DNA from: Exophiala sp. HKRS030
Taxonomy: Eukaryota; Ascomycota; Eurotiomycetes; Chaetothyriales; Herpotrichiellaceae
NCBI GenBank assembly: GCA_023897205.1
Contig: JAHWDD010000005.1
Span: 1,736,001 to 1,800,000, forward strand
Length of the DNA: 64,000 bases
Reading direction: 5' to 3'
This document shows positions 1-11,232 of this stretch, piece after piece. The notes beneath the pieces are model-generated. The model saw only the letters and a program-made list of their open reading frames with translations. It did not search any database and was not told the DNA's origin. The position numbers and the translations under genes are program-made. The first letter of the stretch is position 1. Each line of letters opens with the position of its first letter.

Positions 1-2587
1 TCCTTGAAAAATTTGAACCTTGCATCCGTTTTCGTTTCTGGGTCGCCGGTTTGGGCTGGTAGACCGTCTGTCCAGCTTGGCAATCCTCCTGAAGCTTTTC
101 CCATATCTCAACTTGCTCGTCCTGGGCTTCGATGGCGGCATTGATGTCCGATTTAGTCGCTTTGAGACCTTCGATTTGTTGCTTTAGAGTAATTTTCTTT
201 CTCCTCAGATCTTCCATTTTGGCCAGCATCTGACCAGATTCATCCGCAAGCCCCAATGAATCCTGAGCCTCGGTGATGGAAATGTCGTCTGTTTTGCTAC
301 AGATGAAGGTGACGGAATTGTAGCCTCCATCCATTTTCAGCTGCCGCTTGAAGCTATCGCCGAGTAGGTTCTTCGCAGACTTGTCGTCGACAGCCCTAGT
401 GATGGGTGCAACAATCCATAAACCGGTGCATTGCTTCATATAGCCTTGAGCCACAGCAGCACGGGCTTGATTGCTGTCGTGAACACCTGGTAGATCCACA
501 ATGACAGCACCTGTGGCAAGGGCAGGAGCCTTGACATGAAGTCTGACAACTCGTATCAGAGGCCAGAACTCCATTTCTCGCGCTTTCGGCTTCCCCTTTT
601 CCCCATTATCTTTCCTAGCACTTCCCTTTTCTTTGCTGTCCACATAATTCTGCAGTTGCTTGTAGAAGTCCGATGCATCGAATGCTTCCGCTTTCCGGAT
701 GGTACCTAGACACTTCACGTTTTCATGAGCCATCAGACGTTCGATGGGAACTTTTGCCATCTCGTCTTTCGTCAGCTTTGGGTAGACAGCCTTCACCTGA
801 GCATAGGCAATACCACTTTCTGAATCTTCATTGATACATTCGCGAGACACTTGACCAGAACCATCGAGAAGGTCTTGAAACAACACTTTAAGCATCTTGT
901 TCCAATCCTCCCGAGAGATGAACTCAATCTCGGCACGGTATGGGATGCTCTCATCGTAGTTGTAGCTGATCTCGGTGACGACTGCTGTACAGGCTCTCAT
1001 GCAATTCGTGGGTACTAAACGCTCCTCGTCCAACATGGCATTGATGACTGAGCTCTTTCCGGCACCGGTGGCCCCCACAACTCCCACCACGGTGCGAGAA
1101 CGTACTGCCTGGGATTGTACTTTCTCCAGGGCCTGGATCCATTGATTGACTTCTTCATTGGGTCGTTCTCGAAGAACGTGTTGGATATTGTTGAGTAATT
1201 CGGCACCTTTTTGAACACTCCTGCCGCGGATTTAGCATTAATTTTTCATCCGAAGCGACAGAAGCTTCGTAGTATGGACTTACTTTTCAAGCTGCTCAGG
1301 TGTTCGACCATCAAAAAGCTCCGACATTGTCATACGGGAAGCTGTACACTCTTGAGCATCTAACATCCCCCTCTCGAGGCCCACGTGAAAGCTATTGCCT
1401 GCGACTAAGCTGTCTTTTGGAGGATCAGGACGATCCTCAGGGAACGGAGATCGCACTGGTTCTTCCTTGACGACTTGGGCGACACCTTCAGGGGATCGTT
1501 CTAGCCTGCTGTTTTCGAGTTTTGCGACATTTTCAGAGCATGGTTCCGGGCCGCTATTTTCAGATGGCGGAAAACTGAGGATATCTGCGTACTTGTCTAT
1601 GATTTCAGCCCAGAGTGCCATACCCTTGTTCATGTATCCTGCATGTTCTTGGAGTCCCCATATTCTAGACCAAAGCTCTACCGATACATCGAATTGGCGC
1701 CGTTGCGAGGGAAAATCGACATGCAATTCAATGCCAGCGTTCTGTGAAGAAAGATATTTTTCATAGTAGAAGAGCCAGAAGGCAATATGGTGAACACGCC
1801 GAACTGTCATCGAGCGGGCCGTTGCACTGATCCTGGATGCTCTATCTGAGAAATAGCTTCTCTGACCTGCGTCTAAGCAGAGCCATTCGTGCCTGATTCT
1901 TTCACTGAGCGCATCCGTGATTTCTCTTTGTAGAAATTGCCGTTGGTACTCGAGGCGTTCAAACAGGAAGTCTTCCCATCCGAGTCCTTCTTCTTCAGTC
2001 GGCGAAGCCATTGAGCGTACATGATGGTCCTGTGCATTGCTGGCAGAGAGAGCTGCGATCGGATGCGTTAATTGAGTGACTAATGGATTAGTAGGCAAGG
2101 CTGCTGCATCTTTACTTGAGGGATCATCCTTAATTCTGAGCTGATTGGCAGTGTTTGTGACTTCAGCAAGGGCAGTGCGCGAAGTTGTAGGGGCGTTCAC
2201 TCTCGTCTCGAGGTCGTCCGCAAGGATTGCTTCAAGTGCAACAAAGTCATCCGAGGGTAAGGTGAGAAGTGCAGAGATCTTAGTCGTCTCATCAACGACC
2301 TTGAAATTATGTCTGAGCACGAGCTCGTCTGGCAACAGATACTTCTTCTTGTACGCCTTCAGCAATGAGCTCAATGCTTTGCCTTTCGGACACTTAATCC
2401 ACAGGGCATCATGCTGTTGAAGAGGCTCATTTGGCACTTTGTCATGGTGCAGAATGGCAATGAACGCTACACCCGAAGTCAAGTCATGGTCGGGCTTCAA
2501 GGCCTTCAACTTGTCGAAGAACTCGCTATCGCGTGTCAATTATGGCAACCAACCGGCTTGTAAGTGTTCTTACGAAGGCGTCGTCAT
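1..2587 (-). CDS. Large dynamin-like GTPase (nuclear GTPase SLIP-GC-like), C-terminus beyond window
   Basis: Three exons are visible: 2574-2587 (14 nt micro-exon, MTTP plus part of Ser), 1284-2525 and <1-1220, with introns of 48 and 63 nt. The long frame upstream of 2525 has no ATG and meets a stop, so the micro-exon ATG at 2587 is the best start (junction reads MTTPSEFFDKLK). About 418 N-terminal residues of unknown fold precede the GTPase domain. The P-loop GATGAGKS lies at about residues 468-475. It is followed by a switch-I region (CTAVVTEISY), the G3 motif DLPG and a G4-like SKTD. These are features of the dynamin/GBP-like superfamily; fungal members are often called nuclear GTPase SLIP-GC-like. 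A charged helical stretch follows G4 and the frame is still open at base 1. The cellular role cannot be read from the sequence. The GTPase call is firm, the subfamily less so. Confidence 0.8.
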
Positions 2588-3334
2588 ACTGACGAAGCAA
2601 CTCTCGCCTGGCCTCGCCGGCTTGTAAGCGATTCGTTATGTTAGCAGGTGGCGACTGTACCCATCAATGATTGTGGAGGTGTCAGGTTGTGCCACGAGCG
2701 CCTAAGATTGTGAGGTCGAATGTCAACAAATCGGACGCGACGCGGAAGACTCGTAAAGTGGCACTACCGAACCCCGGCTTTCGCTAGACTTTCCTCTCTC
2801 ACTCGCCGCCTACATTCACCACCTAAGGAGTATTGCTTTTACATGAGCTTGACATACCCTTCACTTGTGTCTCCATTTACTGTGCAACCTTTTGGAATGA
2901 GGATCGATTACATGATATACATCTTTCAACGGTGAAACCTTCATACTTTGAGTGGATAAACTGAATCCTCGCACGTGTCTTCTCAGACCCTTCCCGAAGA
3001 CAACTCATCTTATTGCATACGGCGATAGGAAACTGCCGAGGATGGCTTCAATGTAGTCTCTTTCTTCCCACCGAATTAGGTGTCGTCCGTCTCTTCACTC
3101 GTAGTGGTGGCCTAATCCAAAGGACGGTTACATGATCCATGCGTGGCTAGAATGGACCATGATTCCAAAGTCGTGTCCTGCGTAGCGCCAATGTTGTCTC
3201 ACATTGATTCTATCCAAAATATAAATTCACGCTTGTGCCGTCGACGATAGGAGGGCCTCGATTTGGTAGGATGCAGATGATGAACCTCCATGCTCTTCGG
3301 ACACCTTGATGCGAGATCCAAGGACGGATCACGC
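2588..3334. other. Intergenic, promoter of the GTPase gene and 3' side of COX10
   Basis: About 750 bp between two minus-strand genes. I see no convincing reading frame or repeat. It should hold the GTPase promoter and the COX10 transcript end. Confidence 0.5.
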
Positions 3335-5029
3335 TCACGTGGGTCTCTTGAAGCCCAGCATAGCCGGATTAACCTCGTCGATAAGATCTGATGTCTTTGC
3401 TGATTTTGCTGAAGTCATTCCCAGAGAATCCCCGTCACCTTCGAGTTCAGGCTCGTCGTATATGCTTGCAGCATCATTGCTTCCAAAGAAACCATCCCAG
3501 AGCCCTTTTTTACACACCAAAGCTCCGACAAGGACTAGAGGAAGTTGCCACACGCTCGCCCAGAAAAGACCTCTGGCACTTCCACCAGCACCCTGTTTCC
3601 TCCAGAAACGAATGGCTTCTCTTGTCATCCAGGCATTACACACGGTACTGATGGCCAGAAAACTCGAGTCAACGTACCCACCCCAGTAGAGTACTCCACA
3701 TATCGGAAACATTGCGATCGAATATCGTAGGGCCACTCTTGCATTGCGGGCAGGATTTGTCCAGGCAAGCATTTGATGCCCAGCGTTCTTGTAATCATCT
3801 CGGATGGTGTGAGACAGAGACATGAAATGGGGAAATTGCCAGGCGAACAACAGCGCAGCAAGTGCCCAACCTCCAATAGAATCTTCAGTGAGCAACATAT
3901 CCTTCCATGAATGGTGCTCGGAAGTCGCCGCCTCGCCTGCCGCAGCACACCAGCCCATCAAAGGCGGAATGCCTCCAACTATAGCTCCAACCCACGTATT
4001 GGCAACCGAAATTCGCTTCATGGGAGTATACACGCCAGCGTAGAGGAAGATGTTCAGTGCGGATAACCCTGCTACGGTAGGATTGGTGCCAAATCCCAGC
4101 AGGAGAAGTCCCGAAGCGCCACATAACAGCGCAAATAAAGTTGCAGCTCGAGTTGAGATGAGTTTTCTGACCAGAGGTCGGTTTCGAGTCCTTGTCATGA
4201 GAGCATCATACTTGGGTTCGAAAAGCATGTTCAGAGTATTTGCGCAGGCACAGGATAGAAAAGTACCTGTCGTCAAGAAGAGGAGTGTAAGTGTCGACGT
4301 CGAAAATGAAGTCTCCACAAATGACGCTGTGGAAGACAACAGTTCAGGTAAGGGATATAAAGAGTACGCTGAGGTTGTCGAGAGAAGGATGAGGAAGGAC
4401 AACCGCGGTTTTGAAAGAGAGAGCAACGTCGCCATCTTGCGTCGAAAGGCGGCGGATGCTGGCATAGCAGCAGCGGCTGTCGTCAATTGCGATGAGGCAT
4501 CCAAAGGCAATGAGTCCTGCCCCGGCAGGGGACTTTCATTGGCTTTCTGTCTCTTTCTCCTTCGATGTGGTAATATCTGCTCGTCCGACTGGACCTCGGA
4601 AACTGTTTGAACAGGTTCTTGACCTCGAACTGCTGGGTTCGGTTCTTGGATGGCATTCGTCGCCCTTTTATGTTCTGACGAGAGTTCTTCGTAGTCCTCC
4701 TCGGCGCGAGTTATCTTCTCTTGACGTGTGAGGTTGCCTTTGCCCTCTCGTGGCTCTGCGGCTGTGCGCATCGAAGCTAGAAGTCCACTTTTGACCCATC
4801 CTCGCTCGAGAGAGTTGTTGGCCGAAAAATAGTCACGGACAAAGCTTTGGGAGCTCGCTGTCGTATGTCGAGATCCTCTAGTCTCAGTGACTGGCACGAC
4901 GTGAAATCTTCTTCTTCCGGAGGACCATCTGGTGAGGTTGCCCGCTGTCCAGGAAGTGCGAAGGTTCCGAGCAAGACAATTTGAGCATAGGGTATTGCTC
5001 GAGAGACGTTTGACTGCCGGAGCAGCCAT
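3335..5029 (-). CDS. COX10: Protoheme IX farnesyltransferase, mitochondrial (heme O synthase)
   Basis: An intronless 564-residue frame starting with ATG at 5029. COX10 transfers farnesyl to heme b, giving heme O, the first step toward heme A for cytochrome c oxidase, in the inner mitochondrial membrane. The first ~195 residues are polar and Arg/Ser-rich, consistent with a mitochondrial leader plus a variable extension. The UbiA prenyltransferase core begins near residue 205 ([11 protein letters not shown]). It carries the signature [19 protein letters not shown] (about 267-285), whose Asp residues bind the prenyl diphosphate through magnesium, and a second motif [11 protein letters not shown]. 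Several hydrophobic segments fit a polytopic protein. It is head-to-head with MED8 across 282 bp. The leader is long, and an internal start is possible. Confidence 0.95.
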   Translation of the reverse strand: MAAPAVKRLSSNTLCSNCLARNLRTSWTAGNLTRWSSGRRRFHVVPVTETRGSRHTTASSQSFVRDYFSANNSLERGWVKSGLLASMRTAAEPREGKGNLTRQEKITRAEEDYEELSSEHKRATNAIQEPNPAVRGQEPVQTVSEVQSDEQILPHRRRKRQKANESPLPGQDSLPLDASSQLTTAAAAMPASAAFRRKMATLLSLSKPRLSFLILLSTTSAYSLYPLPELLSSTASFVETSFSTSTLTLLFLTTGTFLSCACANTLNMLFEPKYDALMTRTRNRPLVRKLISTRAATLFALLCGASGLLLLGFGTNPTVAGLSALNIFLYAGVYTPMKRISVANTWVGAIVGGIPPLMGWCAAAGEAATSEHHSWKDMLLTEDSIGGWALAALLFAWQFPHFMSLSHTIRDDYKNAGHQMLAWTNPARNARVALRYSIAMFPICGVLYWGGYVDSSFLAISTVCNAWMTREAIRFWRKQGAGGSARGLFWASVWQLPLVLVGALVCKKGLWDGFFGSNDAASIYDEPELEGDGDSLGMTSAKSAKTSDLIDEVNPAMLGFKRPT

Positions 5030-5311
5030 GGTTGATTGCCGACCAGGCGGATGTTGCTATTGTCGAAGCATGGGTTGAATGCTCATGCGCTTCGAGGTGA
5101 AGACCTGATTTAATTCTCAAATGATTTGTTAGAGCTTTGGGGCTGCGCACCTGATGCGGAGATCGACATTCTGCCCCCCGTGAGCTACTCTTCGTCTTCC
5201 ACCACTCACCTTCTCCCAATTTATCCCTCTTTGAACTGCCCTGGAAACGCATGGCAATGCTTCATCTATAACTTGGCCTCGTCACGGTCTAGGTGCAATC
5301 GCTAAGGTCAT
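5030..5311. promoter_or_regulatory. Divergent promoter region COX10/MED8
   Basis: A 282 bp gap between the two start codons must contain both promoters and 5' leaders. No specific transcription-factor site was identified. Confidence 0.6.
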
Positions 5312-6114
5312 ATGGCAGCTCTTACGAACGATCAGGTCAGGTCCCTTGACCAGGCGCGGCAGCGACTCCTAGCACTCCATACCTCGTTAATCGCTCTACG
5401 TTCAGAAATCACAACGCAAAACCAGCTGCCCTCATGGTATGTATAGGAAGGAGACCTTTGGTTCATGTTACATATATGCTGATGAGTTTTAGGCCTTCTT
5501 TACAGACCCACGCGAATCTGATATCCAACAATCTCCAGCAGATTGCAGCACAACTTTCTGAGTACCAGGACCTTTTCAAGTCTACGGTCGCTTTCCCTCT
5601 CCCTCAATTCCCTGGTAAGGAACGGGCCTTCATCCTTGAGACTTTACTGCGGACGAAGCTCGAGCCGAATATAGAGGACTGGATCGAGGAGGGAGGGAAA
5701 ATCGCTGCGGGACAAGCCAAAGACTCGCATTCAGGTCTTTCTGCTCAGGAACGCAGTGCTCTCTGGCAATGGGCGCCTGGTGCTGCCAACAGAGAAGCAC
5801 GAAGACAAAAGTGGGGAGCAGATTACACCCTAGAGGAGAAGCAACGGGGCATAGCAACGGTTGTTACAGGCCTACAACGAGAATTGATTGAGCCACCCGA
5901 TGACGAAGGTGATGACGAGGGTGACGAGGAAGAAGAGGAAGAGGAATACGAAGAATCAGAGGAGGAAGACGAGGATAAGATGGACGTCGAGCTGACAAAG
6001 TCTCAAACGACTGCTGCTACATCCAAGACCACAACAGCAATTTCAACGACTCCAAACCAAATGTCTGTTGACAAGATCCACAAAATCATGGTGACAGGGA
6101 GAGGTCTAGGTTGA
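5312..6114 (+). CDS. MED8: Mediator complex subunit 8
   Basis: Two exons, 5312-5436 and 5493-6114, with a 56 nt GTATGT...TTTTAG intron, give 248 residues. The ATG at 5312 opens MAALTNDQVRSLDQARQRL, the conserved Med8 N-terminal helix, and the second helix (NLISNNLQQIAAQLSEYQDL) follows the junction. Med8 is a head-module subunit of Mediator, which links activators to RNA polymerase II. The family's fungal core (PLPQFPG, LLRTKLEP, WIEEG) is present. An acidic run at about residues 190-215 precedes a low-complexity Ser/Thr tail, as is common in fungal Med8. It is convergent with the cytochrome b5/ACAD gene, with 139 bp between stop codons. Confidence 0.93.
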
Positions 6115-6253
6115 AGGGGAACACTCGTCCTTCCATTCAAAATCATACAACGCAAACATCAAACCAAGAGCTACCTGACACAGATATGGCCTGCTTGTCT
6201 TTCGGACCTCCAATTACAAAGGGATGGCTTGTGGGCGGGCATATTTTATTGAT

Positions 6254-7944
6254 CTACAACATGGCTTTAGGCATCTGCTTCATGGCCTGCCGCACACCAA
6301 GATCGGCCAGGACCTCCTCGGCACCTCCGAGGATAGCATCGAATTTGTAGATGCGGTGGAACTGCTCCACGACACGTCCCATGCCGGACTGCGTGATACC
6401 CCTACCACCAAAGATATTCACGGCATCGTCGGCGATCTCGTGCGCACATCTGGTGGAATAGCTCTTCAAGAAGCCAATCGGTCCACCCAAAAGTTTACTC
6501 TGCTGGGCATAACTCATATTACACATCTGATAGGTGATGCTTTCGATCCAGCTCTGACACGCCTCGGTCATACTGATCATCTTGGCCAGTTTTTGGCGGA
6601 TGACGGGCTGTGTGATGAGAGGCTTGCCGAACACGATGCGCTGGTGCGTCCACTTGAGGCATTCCTCGACGACGGTGCGCATCCAGCGGATCACCTGGCC
6701 CGTAATGGCCCACCGTTCGTGGTTGAAGTTGCTCATGACGACGATGAAGCCGTTGTCTTCCTTGCCCAGGAGGTGGTTCACGGGAACCTTGACGTTTTCG
6801 AATTGAATAAACGCCGTACCCGCGGCTGTCGAATAGGATGTCTTGATGCGCTTGGTCTCGACGTTGTCGTCGCGCGGTACAATGATGACACTGATTCCCT
6901 TTTCTGTCTTGCACGCTGTGACAAAATAGTCGGCGAACATGCCGTTGGTGATCCATTTCTTGGTTCCTATCGAATTTCAAGTCAGCCAAGTTTGCCCAGT
7001 CGTCCACCATCCTTGGCTGGCAGGCCATCTCAGGTAGCTTAGGTAGGTACTAGGTCGCCAACGAGGAAAAGACGGGGGACGCTTTGTTTGCTCTTACCAT
7101 TGATGATATAATGTTTTCCGTCCGCCGTCTTTTTCGCCGTCGTCCTGATGCCCGCGACATCGCTGCCGGCGAAGGCCTCGGTGATGGCCAGACACATGTA
7201 CTTTTTCCCGGTGAGGCACTCGTGCGTCAGCCGGTCCCTCAGCGCGGCGTCGTTGGCCCACTGCCTCACGGCCGTCAGACTGATCATCATGCCGGCCATG
7301 TTGCCGTCCTGGAACCCTCTCGCCATCCCGCGGGTCAGTTCCTGCGCGACGATCAGGTCGTGGAAGTAGTCAAACTCTTGCGGGTCGACGGCGCCTCCCA
7401 TCAACTCCCGGCCGTGCAGGTGCTTGCCCGGTCCCAGGCGCATGGCGAGCATGTTGTTCCGGGCCATCTTGTCCACGAGACCTTGAGAGATGTACGAGCC
7501 GTCCAGCTCCTTCTCCTGCGCCTCCGGGTAAATGTCCTCGTCCACAAAGGTTCGCACGGCTCGCTGAAGCCGGCGGTGCGACTCGCCATAATACGGACTC
7601 TTGTAGGCCGGGGTCAGCCACAGCGGTTCACCGTAGGGTACGGTCGAGAGGTCTCCCGGGCGGGGGTCGACCACCTCCGGTTCTTCGCCCTCGACCGTGC
7701 CGATGCACAGACTCTGATACTTTTGCAGGACTTCGTGGCGGTGGAGGTTGTAAAAGGCCGACGTCGCGTCCTGGCCCGCTACCTGCTGCAACACCACACT
7801 CCCGCCCGGGTGCGCGTCGAGAAAGTCCGTGACGTCGTACACCTTGTGGTCGATGATGCACCAGACGCTGTCCTCGGTGTTGTTCTTGGCCACTTCGGCC
7901 CGGGTGAGTTTCCTCGTGGGAGTCTGGGATGTCTTTTGTGCCAT
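6254..7944 (-). CDS. Cytochrome b5 domain fused to acyl-CoA dehydrogenase
   Basis: Exons 7098-7944 and 6254-6966 flank a 131 nt intron; the protein has 519 residues. ATG 7944 is preferred because the b5 fold starts about 12 residues later. Residues ~12-85 are a cytochrome b5 heme domain with HPGG at 45-48 and the second axial His most likely His68 (FYNLH, spacing as in flavocytochrome b2). The rest is acyl-CoA dehydrogenase-like: an FAD-binding central part (AITEAFAGSD), KWITNG after the junction, RIVFGKPL, and a C-terminal helical bundle with FGGRGITQSGMGR. Such fusions are known in fungi and presumably couple flavin oxidation of an acyl-CoA-like substrate to heme electron transfer. Where MCAD-type enzymes have YEGT with the catalytic Glu, this protein reads LGGAEEV. 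The substrate is unknown. No clear peroxisomal PTS1 is seen (ends KAML). Confidence 0.9.
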
Positions 7945-8990
7945 TTTTCGGAACAAATGACGGTACAAGTCTGGCTGGTGGTACTGTATGAGAAGAGGGT
8001 TGTTTCTGGGCGAGATGGATTGAGGGACAGAGTGGGTAGTTACGCAGAAAGGTGAAGCCGTCCAACCCAAGTCCAAGGATGAATGTACTGTAGGAGACAA
8101 AGAACAAAAGGGTAAGAGACCGCGTCACGTAGGAAAATGATACAGCTACAAATCTCTTCCTGAGGGTCTTCACTTTCCCACAGCGCGTCTTTTTAATGGA
8201 CAGTATATATTGCAACTCCGATTTGACGGAGTTGTAAGGGGATTTGGTTCGAGGCACGATCAGATTGAACCGAGGTTCAGTCTATTTACCTAGTAAACTA
8301 GTCAGGGCCCCCAAAGACCCCCGATTTGCATATTTCCCCGTCAAACATCTCATGATTACTTCGGACCCGGTCAGCGAAAAACCTCTGTCAGTCGATTGGC
8401 TGAACTTGTTGCGGACCGTCGGCGGCGTTGCTTCCACGGCCGTAAACTTGTTTGATTTGGTTGCTACACGACCCTTTGCGGACATGTCTCGGTCACTCTG
8501 GTTTGATGCAATAGCCGAAGGTGATTAGATGAGTACGATCTCTCATATACTACTGTACACACACAAGGTGAGGGTAATCAATCTGCATCCCAAGATTCAA
8601 GAACAGGACAAACGTGTACGTCCAAGGGATTGCTGATCTACACATACATATTCATGGAAGAATTCACACACTGTAGAGTTGCCTGAATACCCCGTCAAAG
8701 AAGCTGAGAGAGATAATTAAGTTTTATCGCTCAAGACAGCGTGCGGAAGAAATCAATTAGGATATTTTGAAGACAACTCCTGTAGATTCTTATATCTGTA
8801 ATAAGACTTTACGTTAATAAAGAAGGCAATAGAGAGAGTTTCGAGCGAAAACGAACTCGTCCATAAAAATCACTTCCACTCGTGATGACCAGAATTGGAT
8901 GAGATAAATTATTGGCCAATGTCAATCGGACACGAGATATTGAGTTCTCGATAATCTATAGACCTCACATTCTAACGAATGGCATGGTGA
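7945..8990. other. Intergenic, promoter of the b5/ACAD gene and 3' side of the amidase
   Basis: About 1 kb. A 94-codon frame at 8244-8528 lacks an ATG at its start and recognisable content, so it is not called. The part from 8540 to 8990 is AT-rich. Confidence 0.5.
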
Positions 8991-10729
8991 CTATAACTCC
9001 TTCATCCTTTGCCGCGCATGCACTACATCAGCAAGCTCGGTGGTAGGCTGAATGTATGGTGTGATAGTATTCCGGACCATTGTGCGCTGTTCGAAAGCAT
9101 AAGCCAGTCCAATCAACAGCTCCTCACTGAAGCGAGGTCCCATGAAGCTAATGCCAAAGGGCATATTTGGAGCTGTGGCATTCAAATTTCCAAACTGATT
9201 CAGGAGCACAGTGGTGTTTGGCGGATATGCACCCAGAGGTACAGTCACCACAGGAGCTCCAATCAAAGCTGGAAAGTTTGGTGAAAATTCAGTAGGCAAC
9301 ACCAGCGCGTCCAAGGAATAATTCTTCAGAGCTCCAGTAATTCCCATTTCGCCAGCTAAGAACGTGTTCATCGTATAATTCGACCAAAACTCCGGAGAGG
9401 TATTGCCATAGCCCAGCTCTAGAGCACCATCCCAGATCAACGTATCTCTTTCGGGCCAGTCTTCGAGAGGAAAGTCATGAGTAAAGTTTCGCACATCCGC
9501 GACTGAATGAATGTTGTTCGGGTTGTACGATAACTTGGAAAGATACTCCTTAGGCAAGTCACTGATGAAGTCTGCCTCAAGGACGATATTGCTGTAATTG
9601 CCTTCACTCAAGGCATCATAGCCCGTGAAGTTTGTGTTGTCGATGACAATCGCTCCAGCGGCTCGCAAGATGTCAAGCGCTGCATTGAACACTGGGACGA
9701 TAGGCGCAGCGGCCGGATCAGATGTAAGGTCGATCAAGTTTCGGGGAACGCCAATACGTTTCCCACGTAGGGCAGAAAAGTTGCAGGCAGCCACATAGTC
9801 AGGAATCGTGTCGAAAGGAATTGCATCAGTGTAATTGTCATATGAAGACTTTCCAGCGATTGCCGCAAGAACGTAGGCTGCGTCTCTCACCGTTCGAGCC
9901 ATTGGTCCGACCGTATCTTGATGCTCGGATATGGGAACAACCAAATCTCTCGCCGTGAGACCAACAGTTGGTTTGATTCCCACAAGGTTGTTGACATCTG
10001 AAGGCGACAAGATAGAACCATCGGTTTCTGTGCCTAGAGCTGCAAGTGCGAGCCCCAGAGAGCTGGAAACACCACTCCCAGAAGACGATCCTGAAGGGTC
10101 TTGACCTGGGTAATAAGCACCTTGGGTTTGTCCTCCAATTGCTGACCACCCGTTGCTGGTGTTGAAGCTTCGATAATTGGCCCATTGAGATAAGTTTGTC
10201 TTTCCCAGGATTACTGCACCGGCTTTGCGGAGCTTCGCTGCAATTGTACTATCCCTGGGAACCTTTGCTCCAGCAAGTGCATACGATCCAGCCGTGTTAT
10301 CCATCTTGTCGGCCGTCGCGATGTTGTTCTTAATCAAAATCGGAATCCCGTGTAGAGGCCCAAGCACAGTGCCATTCGCTCGTTGAGCATCAAGGTTGCC
10401 AGCGATTGTAAGAGCATCTGGGTTGATCTCAATGACCATATGTAAGGTCGCATTCACTTCAAGGATACGAGCCGTGTACGCCTGAAGGTGTTAGTGGTTG
10501 AGCGTTTCCTTGTACAAGCTCAACAGACCTTGACTAAGTCGACACTAGTGAATAAACCTGTTTCTAGGCCGACGATGAGGTTCTCTGTTGTCGCCTCGAT
10601 CAATGGCGGGAAGGGCTTCCCTTTGATCGAGGTGGTCTTGTTGAAGCATGGTTGACATGTTACCAAACTAGTCAGAGATAGACATATCAAAAGCAAGGTG
10701 GACAAGCTACGGATGATTAAAATTCCCAT
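8991..10729 (-). CDS. Secreted amidase-signature (AS) family hydrolase
   Basis: Exons 10529-10729 and 8991-10481 with a 47 nt intron (GTCTGT...TTCAG) give 563 residues. The ATG at 10729 begins a signal peptide (about residues 1-25, LSTLLLICLSLTSLVTC). The AS catalytic Ser-cisSer-Lys triad is visible: Lys118 in GIPILIKNN, cis-Ser about 201 in GSSSGSG, and nucleophile Ser about 223 in TETDGSILSPS. GTVLGPLHGIP and AGAVILGKTNLSQWANYR are typical family blocks. Many NxS/T sites fit a secreted glycoprotein. The family hydrolyses amide bonds and the substrate cannot be told. The junction joins VDLVK to AYTARILEVN, which restores the usual AS N-terminal helix (VKAYTARI). The donor GTCTGT is weak but the frame continuity is good. 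Confidence 0.9.
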
Positions 10730-11232
10730 CGTATTCGAGTAGCAAGAGAGGTCAGTAATGATCGAAGTGACTCGGGAAGGACGTTCTACTTCTGACCAGC
10801 CGGTGTAGAATGTTATATAAGCTTCTCGGTGCAAAAGATACGCTCGCATGTATGGGTGATGCTAGTCGGAATGCATGACACTCGATGCGTATGCTTTCAA
10901 TCGATAAGGCCGAGATGCCGTAAAATGCAGGCTCTTTTGTCGAGTCTCTCATTGCTGATTGGACACGATTGTGTTAAAGTGAACTGGGTGGTAGGGATGA
11001 GGCTATCCAGATCGACATTGATGCGGAGACCGTACCATGTACACCCCACTTGGCTCGACAAGGTCCCGTTATCGAGCTGCTCCATTAGGAAGCTCGATAT
11101 CAGGGCCGGCAGAAGGGTTTCGAGGCCTGGTGCACTGCATATGAATCATTGTCTCAAGCACTTCAAAGCAGGCTGATCGTGAAGGTAGGCTTATGAAGCA
11201 AGGTAGACTCAATTCTGTTCGCACATCAACTT
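10730..11232. other. Intergenic between amidase and PIG-S
   Basis: About 500 bp upstream of the amidase and downstream of the PIG-S gene. No supported gene; small frames on both strands lack family features. Confidence 0.5.

Noticed and set aside
6224..7042. 272-codon plus-strand frame opposite ACAD exon 2
   Set aside because: Reverse reading of a well-supported ACAD exon.
7084..8055. 323-codon open frame on the plus strand opposite the b5/ACAD gene
   Set aside because: It mirrors the codon structure of the real gene on the other strand and shows no domain.
7945..8100. Longer N-terminus for the b5/ACAD protein
   Set aside because: The open extension places ~52 unrelated residues before the b5 domain; ATG 7944 is directly adjacent to it.
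8244..8528. Possible 94-residue protein
   Set aside because: The frame begins with TTG rather than ATG, has no recognisable content, and lies in a promoter region.
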